Part shown: positions 23,236 through 33,700 of the stretch, one piece after another | How the letters are laid out: each line of letters starts with the position of its first letter | How positions within the stretch are numbered: the first letter of the stretch is position 1 | Origin: Toxoplasma gondii ME49 | Lineage: Eukaryota > Apicomplexa > Conoidasida > Eucoccidiorida > Sarcocystidae | NCBI RefSeq assembly: GCF_000006565.2 | Contig: NC_031474.1 | Span: forward strand, 2,081,662 to 2,145,661 | Direction: 5' to 3' | DNA: 64,000 bases | Notes under the pieces: model-generated | Told to the model about the DNA's origin: nothing | The model's input: only the letters and a program-made list of their open reading frames with translations | Database searches by the model: none | Position numbers and translations under genes: made by a program

Positions 23236-25864
23236 TTAACCCGTTTTGTGTGTGTTGTGTCTGTTCAGGTGTGGGGCCAGTTTGGGTTTGTTTGATGCTC
23301 TTGGCCAAGCTTCTGCTCCATGCGTGTGCCTCTTTAACGGGCGACGACGCCTGGTGGAAGAAGGCGGCCCTGGAGGCGTGAACGGTCTGTCTCTTCAGCC
23401 GTATGCAGGGGCCTACAAGAGCACGAAAGGAAAAAGGTGGACTCCAGAAGAAACGCAGAGGTACATGCTTGTCTTTCCCGCTTCTTGTATCTTGGCCCTT
23501 TCGCAGGGAGCAAACAGAGTGGCTTTCGCCTCCCGCAATTTCGCGCCTGTTTTTCCTATGGTCCGTTCAACGGAGACCGGCCTTTTTGAGCTTCTGGTGT
23601 GCGGGACTGAGAGGGGCGTGTGTGTCAAGCCTGCCTTCTCTGTGGCAGCGACACTGTCGCTGGCCGGGGTGCACAGTGCCTTTTGGTGACTTCACAAAGC
23701 AAACCTGAACGTCTCAGTCGAGCTTGGATCAGCTGCACAGAGACATTTGAGATCTGAAGCCAGGCCGAAAAACAACGTGGGAAAGAGTGAGGGCGCGGAA
23801 TTGGGTTCCCAGCGCCCGGCCGCCGACTCGGGGTTGGAGATGCCGGCTCTTCGCTGTTTATTTCCAGGTTCTACGCTGCGCTCGAACAGTACGGCACAGA
23901 TCTTCTGCTGGTTGGGACGCTGTTGCCGCATGTGACCGACAAGCAACTGAAACTCAAGTTGAAGATTGAAGAGCGGCGGTGCCCAGAAAAGGTAACAGGC
24001 TGTCTCTTCCTGAAAGACAGAGGCCTGGGCTCGACCCCGTGATTGCCCTCGCCCTCGAACGCGCTGACTGCGTTAGGGGACATTGCCGCGAATACAATGC
24101 GACCTAGAGCACACCTCGACATCCACTCAGGCAGTTTTCCAGCCGTATCTGCGAAGAAAGAGACAGGCACTTCACTCTTGTATACATACATGCACAAACA
24201 TATGTATATCTGTATCTATATCTATCTATCTATCTATATATATATATATATATATATGCACACGGTTTCATATACGTCCACATACACACACGTACGTTTG
24301 TATACACAGTTATCTGCACAGGCGTTTGAACTCATCTGTGTGCGCCTCTATAGAAGTCGTTGCTTTCCGTCTCAAGTTTGAAGAGGAAGGGGGTTTCTGT
24401 AGAGAGTTGTGGTCTCGGGTGTTTCTTTGTTGAGTTGTGCGGACCGGGTGCCGCGGCTGCCGAGAGAAACTGAGAACAAAGTGTGTGTTGTCTCCCAGGT
24501 GGAAGCTGCGCTACGCCGACGTAGACAGTTGACAACCGACGCGTACGAGGGGGTACGTTTTCTCTTGTCCTGAAGAATTCAATCTCGCGTCGTGTCGACC
24601 TCGTCGCTCGCCTAGTCTCCACCATTGTGTCTTTCTCCCAGACCCCACTTCTGCTGTGTGTGCCGAACACCGCTAAGATGCCCCTTGGTGTGCACTTGGC
24701 CCTATAAGAATGGGACACCCTGGACTGCTGTAGAGAAGGCAAGCGAACAGTTTCTGGGATCCTCAGGCAACACCAATCAGGTGACATCTGAAGGCGCTAC
24801 TGCTCGACTCCTGTCGGACATTCTAAAGCGTCTGTGTGCCTTTGCGTAGTTTCGCTTCCCTCCTGAAGAATGACAGCTCTCTGTGCTTGACGTCTTCATT
24901 CCCTTGCTTCGCTTTTCCTGCGAGAACCCCTGTATCGCTTGTGTCTCTTTCACTCTTCTCCCTTCTTTTCCTCTCTCTCTCATCTCTCGTTCTGTACGCT
25001 GTGGGCAACGACGTTTGAACCCCCAGTGTGGAGTGTTACACTGAAGATACGAGCTCCTCGGTACGGAAAGCCGGCAGTGGTGATGTAAAGTTCATAGCTA
25101 AACTGTACTGTCACCATCAAGTAGCAACTCCTCTCTCTCTCTCTCTGTGCATCGTCATCTATGGCCTTCCCTCCCCTTCTTTACCGCCTCCGTACCCGAT
25201 GTTCTTGCTTATTTACTGAAGGGTAGCTGTCGTGGGTTTCTCCGTTTCGCAGATGCACGGAAAAATCAACGCAGCGCTGCACTACCGGAGAGCCCTCGGT
25301 TCTTCGTCCTCAGACGACAGCGACGGAGAAAGCGAAACGCGACGCCCAAAGGCAATCGCAGATTCGCCTCCAATTTCGGAGCCGACGCTGCCGTCTGCGC
25401 CAGAAAGTCAGTATCAATAGATGTTCTTGTTCTCGTTTTTTCGTCTTGTGTCTCATCTCACCATCAAGTGCAAACATGTGCTGGATACCTCTGCACTGTG
25501 CACTCAACCAGCAGATCAGGATCAATTCATGCGCTTCCTCTCCTTTCCTCCGCTTCTTCTGATCTCGCTGCGTCACGGTCACCTTCGATAACTAACTGAC
25601 AACACAAGAACCACGTCAATCACAAGTTGAAGCGTGTACGCTTGTGGCGTGCTCCGGAGACTTTCGTTCCTGCCTTTTCTCCTTGTTTTTTCAGATTCTT
25701 CGTCCTCGTCCTTCCCTGCGCTCTTGTCGATTTTGGCCGATGCCTCTGCGGACGGGCAGACAGCGGCAGACAACACTGACGTCGATCCTTCCCTCTTTGC
25801 GCTTCCTGTCGAGGGAGACATAACGGCAGGAGCAGGTGACGACCTCTTAGCTCTCTTTGGGTAG
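14088..25864 (+). CDS. BDP1: Tandem HMG-box protein fused in frame to TFIIIB subunit Bdp1 (SANT), about 2,518 residues
   Basis: Ten exons join in phase: 14088-15966, 16318-20526, 20896-21246, 21885-22036, 22366-22637, 23269-23460, 23868-23991, 24499-24552, 25253-25406 and 25695-25864. Bdp1 is the TFIIIB subunit that, with Brf1 and TBP, recruits RNA polymerase III. Residues 1-1120 are low-complexity with scattered helices. HMG box 1 is at about 1128-1215 (MSGWALFAKEKRAEL) and box 2 at about 1390-1480 (GYTAFTFFAKEMRQKCKEE). An acidic/basic segment follows. Bdp1 features begin with LTLWDLIQRNKRK (exon 4) and ALRLDADGQLVMDERGEEM (about 2260). The SANT core spans exons 6-8 (about 2340-2411): KGKRWTPEETQRFYAALEQY, GTDLLLVGTLLPHVTDKQLK, then IEERRCPEKVEAALRRRRQL. 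The order and the basic LKLKIEERR helix match the Bdp1 extended SANT domain. Phases close at all nine introns (7,557 nt including the stop). Two separate genes cannot be excluded without transcripts. The ATG context is weak and an upstream non-coding exon is possible. Confidence 0.82.
15967..16317 (+). other. Stop-free, phase-neutral first intron of the HMG-Bdp1 gene
   Basis: The intron is 351 nt, a multiple of three, and reads open throughout in the frame of both flanking exons. It contains a (TA)n run (16071-16089) and pyrimidine-rich DNA. The donor is ctg|gtgagg and the acceptor ctgctcag|aacc. Splicing restores E-P-S-S-S after the exon 1 coil. An alternative acceptor at 16240 would shift the frame. 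Retention would add 117 residues with a hydrophobic, Cys/Phe-rich stretch. Confidence 0.7.
23194..23232. repeat. (TA)n microsatellite next to a splice acceptor
   Basis: About 19 TA units end 36 bases before the acceptor AG at 23267-23268 that precedes the first SANT exon of Bdp1. Confidence 0.95.
24214..24257. repeat. (TCTA)n and (TA)n microsatellite
   Basis: TCTA units run into alternating TA. Both lie in the intron between the Bdp1 exons ending at 23991 and starting at 24499. Confidence 0.93.
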
Positions 25865-27791
25865 TGGTTTTCTCGGATGGGCGCCTCCGTTTCTTTTCGT
25901 CAGCTTTCGAGTCTGCCTATCTACGCTGCGGGATGCTGCTGTCGTCCTGTGGTTGTCGGTGATTCCGTCTCTCCTCTGCTCGCCTGCATTGTTTCTTCAT
26001 CTCCTCGTCCAGCGTCCTTCTCTCTTGCGAGCGAAGAGACACTGACGGTTTCTGAGAAGACGCCAGGTGTCTCTGAAGAGACGAAACGTCTGCTCCGGTT
26101 TTCGTGCTTGAGACACACAGGTTCGAAGAAGAGAAAACCATCCTGTATCGTTCGAGTCAGTTCGTCAGTCTTCTGTGGACAGTCTGCATCAACCGGCCTG
26201 AGAGCGTTACCCCTGAGATTATTCTTCCGAGTGCGATACGCAGAAGTAGGCTGAGAAGCGGCTGAGCTGGACTGCGACCTACTCCGGTTGCACGCTGCAG
26301 CTTGACTTGGGTCGACTGTCTCTTGGCAACGTTAACACTTTGCCGTAAGCCTTTCTTTTTTCTTCTGTGTTTAGTGAACCTGTGTAGCTCTCCACGTCGG
26401 CCTGTGAGGAAAGAGACGTCGGTGGTGAGCCCCACAGTTCCTTCACCCTAATTCCCGCTTGTATGTTGCTGTCGTTTTCGAGAAAACTTCGATTTCACAT
26501 TCGTCGCTTTTCCACGACATATCCGGAAGACAGCGTCGTAGCTTCTGCTAGACGTGCTCAGCCTCTTCCGTGCTGCCCTAACAGACAGGTCTATCAGTCA
26601 CGTGCATCTACCTTTACGTCTACGGTCACTTCTCAACCTAGTAAACATATATATATTTATGTATATATATATATATATGTATACATATGCGTAGGGATAC
26701 GTAAGAAGTAGACGAGAATGGATGAATCGAGGTCAGGTTCATCCACCACGGTGGCTGCCCTATTTGCCGGGGAGACACCTGTTGGTAGATCTGGCGGTTG
26801 ATAGCGAGCTGCATGTGCAGTACTTAGAGGTGTTGAGGATTTTCGTTCCTGCAAGAATAGGAGTCGTGATCATCATAGGAGCATGCGTGTGCACGAAGAG
26901 TGTACCCTTTATCAAGTCCCAGATGGTTTAAATTGTGAGGCTACTGATTAGTCACTGGGTCTTGCTGCTGGGTATTCCAAAACGTGGGGAGGTTCCACAG
27001 CGACTGTCGCCCTGCTCTCTTTTTTTTGATACCGAGAGTGCACATTAAACGGCATGTGCGGTCAAGAAGCAAACGTGGTACACTCGTCTCGGAACCAATG
27101 ACTGAAGTTCCAGATCAACTGGGGCTCGCCTTTGACGTTGGAAAAAACAGAAAAATGTACACCAATCTACCCAGATGGAGGAAGAAAGGCAATCCAGTGG
27201 TGAGCCGAGTCGGGGCCGTGGCGGTTTGAATTGGCAAGCGAATTATGAGGCGCGGCATTCCTCACAGTGTCACGAAATGAGTGGGTTTGTACGAGGTTTC
27301 TATTAATGAGTTTTCTGCCAGATGGTACTGAGAAACGGAAGCGAAAAATGTTCTTGAAGAGAGGAAGCAAGGGAGACGAGGCAGTCGAGAGCAAGGGAAC
27401 CACACGGAGATGAAGTTGCAGGACACGAGAAAAACATGGGAGAAAGTGCAAGAGAGCTGCACGATGTGAGACAGTCAAAGCAAAGAAGCAGGAAGAGAAA
27501 AAAAAACGAAAGTGCGGCAAAAAAGAAGTGCAGAGGAAAGGGGAAGGGTAGGAAGGAAACAAGCGACTGAACAGAAAACACAAACGTCCGACCGCAGGTC
27601 CGTGCCGGGCCACACCAGCAAGAGAGACCAAGGGTCCGACACGAGGGGAGAACGCCGGAGACAACAACATCGAAACATGCGTGCGAAGACGATCACGCGT
27701 TGCACAAAAGACGGCGGGTAGGGAGGAGACAGAGAAAGCTGAGAGAATGAGGCCATGGAACGGGGTGAACAGAATGGAGACGACGGAACAA
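25865..27791. other. Convergent intergenic spacer (3' ends of HMG-Bdp1 and COQ8)
   Basis: Both neighbouring genes end here, so it should hold two 3' UTRs. A (TA)-rich run lies at 26646-26678. From about 27300 to 27720 the + strand is purine-rich, which corresponds to a pyrimidine-rich 3' region of the minus-strand gene. No coding exon is supported. Confidence 0.6.
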
Positions 27792-30700
27792 TCAGGCCTT
27801 CTCGAAGTCGAGGGACTCGGCTGGGCGGAACGGTCCTCCGTCCGGGGCCCTGTAAGCCGCCACTGTCTCCGCAAACACCTAAAAAGGAGACGGTAAAAAG
27901 ACAAGAACCCAACTCGGAAAAGGCACTCATGGAAAAACACACAGTCACTGCAAAAAACAGAGAGAAACCTTGATTGGCCTCCAGCGATTTACTCGAAAGG
28001 TTACTCACTGCAACGCGAAAACGTCTACCCTATAGTGGGAACCGACTTACATCTACTCATTTGCACGCACGCGTCTGGAAGAAGAAGCAGTGTCTAAAAC
28101 CACAAGTAAGTTTGCTCATCCTGCACCTTTGTGTGTCCAGTTGTCGACGAAAAGGAAGAACAGAAGCCTCACAAAACGAAAACAGGCTCTGCCTGTGGGA
28201 AATCGTAAACGCGGGAACTATAACGAAACACTGCAGAAGGAAAACATGGGCGCAAGAAAACCACGGGCGCGTGCAATTCCTCACTTTCGAAGTGTCGACG
28301 CGGCCTCGAAGCTTCGCGCATAGCAGAAAGCAGCCTGGGAAGCCCATAGAAACATCGTACCACCGGCGGCATGAGAACGAGACGCAAAATACGGTTCGCG
28401 CCTCTTCCGTCCACACGGACGCATCGCGTGACAGACACAAAGGGACGCAGACGAGGCCATGGAAGCGCACACACCGAGGTCGCAGGTCTCCCTGCCTACG
28501 ACACATCGGTAGAGTTCCGACTGTCGGTCACCACAATCTTCGGTCTCTCCGGCACAGCTGGAAGAATAGCATCGGAATCTCACGCGCAGCACATGCAAGG
28601 AAATAGGGGCTTCTCCTGGTCTCTCTCAATCGGCGGTTGCGTGCTGCCTTAGACGGTCGTTTCCCTCGTCTGTCTCCGGTCGAGGCACATCCTGGAGAGG
28701 AGTGAAATCCCACCGATCTGTTGTCTCTCCAGCCTTTTCAAAGGGGCATCTCGTTCCCTGACTTTTACGCTCCTCAGCGAGCGGCCTTTCGAGAAACACA
28801 CGTCTTTTCCCCAACTTATCCAGGGCCGTAATCAAAACTACGGCGATTTGCAGGACATTCAGACGCAAAGACCTGGGGTGCAACCTCGGCACGCATTCAG
28901 CGCATATCTATGTTTATATTTTCGTACGGGTCTCACGGATCTTGTGAAGGGACACAGAATAATTATTTAGATGTCCTGTTTGAGACCTGTGGACTTGCCT
29001 GCGATCTTCCGGTGAAGAGAGTAGATTTCTGGCGGAGGCGGCTTTTCTCTGTTCTTCATAACGTTTTGCATTTCCTTGTGAAGAAGCGAAAAGACCTCGG
29101 AGTCTTCGAAAGAATACATGGCACTTTCGCCTGCCTAAAGGGCAAGTGCGATGAACGCGAAACGCACAGCACAGCCTCTCGGACTCTAGATCGACTGATG
29201 CAGTGAATCACATCTCATACTAATGAAGCGGGCTGAATGCTTCAGAGTTGAACTTCCCAGCCTAGAGGCGGAGAGATGCGGCCCAAACCACGCCTATCTT
29301 TAAAACATAGTTTGCTAGAAGTGGAATCTAAGATAAATTAAAACTCACGAATTCATCAAGGTTTCTCCCTCAAATTTCCAAGGGGAGAGAGGAAAGATGA
29401 AGAGTGAGCAGGAGACGAGGAGGTCCGGCAACCCCTCATGTGTCAGCCGTGGAGCACACTCACAGATTGCCAGGCGAAAAGAAACATCGAACGATCCAGG
29501 AGAATATGCACAACGACTGTTGCTTCACCAGGCTGCCTTCGAACCAGATCGGAAAAGCCTCTGAGGGTGAAAGCTGCTCAACCCACCGCCACGTCGAAGT
29601 CGTTGCGTCTGCTTGGCTTTCGCCTTGTCTGTTTCACCGATCGCCCTTCTCACCTCCTTGCCTCTCTTCTACTCGCTCTCGTTTTTCTTCCCTCCCCCCT
29701 GTATTCTCGCCTGCTCTGTCCTGTGTTTCTCTCTCCGTTTCCGCCTCTTTCCTTCTCTTGGTTTCTCCCTGTTTTCTCCTCCGTTCTTCGCTTCTGGCTC
29801 CTCCGCGCGTCTCTGCTCTCACCTTTGGGGGTCGGAAACAGAGAGCGAAAGCGAGGAAGACGTTGCCCTGTGCATGCAGAAACTCCGTGGACGAGCTGCT
29901 GCCGAAGAAGCCGAGCTCACCCGCCAGGCGTCTTACAACCTCTACCCGCTGGAAGAAGAACCCAGGCGAAATACCAAGCAGTAAAGAAAGGAAATGGGAA
30001 ACGAGGAAATCTAAACGCACAAACACTCACGACTTAGTAGTGTACCACGCTCGTCGCAGACAAACGGAGGCGGTGTTGTATCCCCTCGTATTCCGTAATA
30101 TGCCCAGTGTACGCGTTCAAACCAAAATATGTATGATATATATGCATCTACAAACAAGAGTGAAGACAGCTCTATATACTTAATTCTACACACGTGTCTC
30201 TCTCTGTAAATATAAGTGCGAATCGATGGGTGGGCGTACAGGTACAGACGTCGAGTGTCGCTGTCTGCGAGACCAAGACCCACTGTCGTAGTAGCACATG
30301 AACGTTAAGTCTATCCGGGAATATGAGGAAACGCATATGTTTAACAGTTCCGTAATGCGCGTATTTACGTCCCCTCTATCAGAGTCTAAAGAAAGGAACT
30401 TTGCCGTTTTTCGCGTCGTCCGCATACCTCCTCAACTGCCGCATGAAGCAACTGCAAGTATTTGTCGATGAATAGAGGGTCGTAAGTTCGTCCTGCGACC
30501 AGCATGGCACATCCGCTTCCAAGCAGGTTTTCACATGCATTCAAAGTTCCGCAACACTCTCGCCGCCTCTGTTCCACCACTCTGTCCCTCTCTAGAAAAA
30601 CGACGCAACCACGGTTAAGTCCAAACGCACGAGCAGCCTGTTGACCTTCACAGATTTCCCGTACACAAAGCGGTAAATGTTTTTGTACCTGTTTATCTAC

Positions 30701-33700
30701 CTGTATATATCGATGCCTGTATATTACTTCTTAGATACATATACCTCTCTCTCTGTACGCATATATATATATATATATATATAATGCATGTCCTTTTAGA
30801 TCCAGATATACCATTACCCACCTAGAGAGGTATATATATCTATATATATAGATATCTTACGTTATATGTCCGTTGCGTTCAATCTAGAATTAGATCCATG
30901 TGCCACATGCACAGGTCGGCACACGGGCGGGAGGACGCGAAAGAAGTGAAAAAACAGAAGCAAGATGTTGGCACACCTCCACGAGTCAACGCAGCTGAAA
31001 CGGAGGGGCGACAGAAGACGAACAGGTCGAGAAGAGAAGATCGACAGACCAGGCGTTCACAAATGAAAGACTGGCAAGAGCCGCACCTGCGCCAAAGTCG
31101 ATAAGCGCGACAGAATCCGCCTCGGGGATATAGAAGAAGTTCGACGGATTGGGGTCCTGAAGCATGAAAAGGAAAAGCTACGCGAGAATTTGCAATTCCA
31201 TTCTAGGTGAACTGTGTGCTCGCCACCGTTGTCTATTGAGCACAGTGACGCCCCGGTGAAACCAGCCTGCCTTCAATATATGCTAAACTTGTTTTTAAGT
31301 TTTACTCTAGCTCTTCTGAAGACTCGGAGCTCGGTTGCGAACGGATTCTTGTCAAGACGGTGATACTGGAACTTGTATTTGGTTTAGCAGAACAGTGTGC
31401 CAGCGATCCAAGATACGTTTGTTTCGCTCGACGCCGTGTAGCGGAGGCGACTGAGTTCCGTGACCGGTTGAAGTCGAGAACAACATACGCCCACTGTGTT
31501 CACGAATCGTTAGCGGCCAACCAGTTTCTGTTTTCGGCTGCGGTTTGCGTGTCTGGTATCTCTTGCTAGGATTCTCTGTCGATCGCTGTCGCTTTTGACC
31601 TACGGTGTTGAGAAGGCGATAGAGGAAGATCTCGGCGAGGACCAGGCGAACAAGTCTTTCAGAAATGCTGTTTCTCACGTGCTGAAGAGACAAGACATGC
31701 CTCCCCACAAGGAACGCTAGACGGAGAGCGGCTGGGATAATTCCATGTTGCGAAGCCAATGGGTTGTCCACTCTTTCACTATTCTCAGGACACCATGGCT
31801 TGTGTTCGAACTTCAAGCGAGAGAACTACCTTACGACTTCTTCATCTCACCTGCGGCATTTGCTGGCCGACTTGCTCCAGAGAAAGCTGCGCCAAAACGA
31901 AGACACACACCAGCAGGACCACTCCTGCATGCGCTGCCGACGACTTAAAACTGTTTCTGTAGTTCAGAATAAAAACCAATCGTGATATCGTTTTGACTTT
32001 AAATCAACCGACTGCAGCGTGTCCACTTCCATCTTCCTATTTAGCTCACTGCGTGCCCACACATCAACGGACGAATACGGACCTACACAGAGAAGCAGTA
32101 GACATGCACATACTGCCTTGTAAAGGTGAAAGACCATGTTCAATTACAGCCATGCACACGGATATACATATGTATAGGTGTAGGAATAGTATCCATTCCT
32201 GTCTAGTCCAATACCTGCGTTACGCTAATGAACGTTGCCTCAGTGAGCAGAGACTCTCCCTATGGCCACGCGCGCAGGCACCGAGAAACCGCTGTGTAAT
32301 ACAGAGGATCGAATACAGTTGAGACAAAGGTGCCGCCGGAGAAATCGATGGAGAGACGGCTTCGCCTGTGTGAACACTCCTAAAATTATAAACGCGTGTA
32401 CGCCTGCGCGTGCTCGTGGAACCACACATACGTGTATACATGCTGCATAAGGAAAGTATTATGTATATCCATTTGGATTCAGAACGGTGTGAAGTTGAGC
32501 TGGCCAGATATCCTCAGTGTCTTACCCCGCGAACGAACTCTGTTACGAGGACTCTCTTGGTGGAGTATGCAGGAAAGACACGAGGAACGTAGAAGGCACG
32601 CCCGAAGTCGCGGTGCAGGAGCTCTCTGAACGGACAAAAAACTCACACCATCTTCTTCGTTCTTTGCGCGGCTTTGCGCAGTGTCGTTTGCCACCATTAT
32701 CCTGATTTGTCTCTGCTTTTACCTGAAGTGCCTGTAGAAGGCCAACTCGTTGTTGTAGTCGCACTCCGCCAGCAGCTCCTGTTTCATTTCATCGCAGAGA
32801 ACGTCGAGGAAGAGAGAACGAGGAAGCATGTGCGTCCACTGGACCAACGCTTTCAGGTTCCTCAAATCCGAGGCAATCGACGTCGCGACGCCTGAAGAAA
32901 GAAAGACATTTCGATTTTGATGCGAGATGCATCCCAGACAAATCTCACAAACGAAAGCGAGGTCCTTTCCCCTTCGAATGATATGCGCCTCGGCATGCCA
33001 CGATGCGCCGGGTAGCGCTGCTTAAGACACCTGCGAAAATGTGCACATGTTATGTACAATATACACTTAAACAGACATCCATAACGACATACAAACATAT
33101 AAATATGTATATATATATATATATACATATATATTAGTACGTAGGGAGTTACGACGTTCACCCCTATGATTTTATTGTCTTTCGAATACCTGGATAGCCC
33201 AATGGAGAAGCGACCCTCTGCGGCACAGGGGAGTCTAGAAACGGGCCAGGGCTGCGTTCCGTTTTTCGTTACCTGGAAACTGAACTTTGACCGCCACCTC
33301 TTGGCCATCACGGAGGATCGCGCGGTGAACCTATTGGAGAAGAAGAGACGGCAGTCAATGAACGGCAGACCGTGCGTGCAAGCCGTTCCGTTTGTTCAGC
33401 GGAGATGCCTGATAGCGCCTCTCTTGACTAACACCTGATATGCAACCTGAATATCTTATCTCATATGTGCATTATATAATATATATATATATATATGTAC
33501 TTTGTGGACATAGACGAAAAAGAGAGACAAAAGTACATGTGAGAGGAGGACCGGCAAATGCTGACCCCAACGTGCTCCGAAGCGTCGGTCTAGAATTGGA
33601 CTTCGACGTTCTCTACTTTCTACGAGAACGCTCTGCGTCTTCCCCACCTGTCCTATAGATGCCGCAGCGAAGGGACGTAGGGAAAAGGCAGCAAAGTGAC

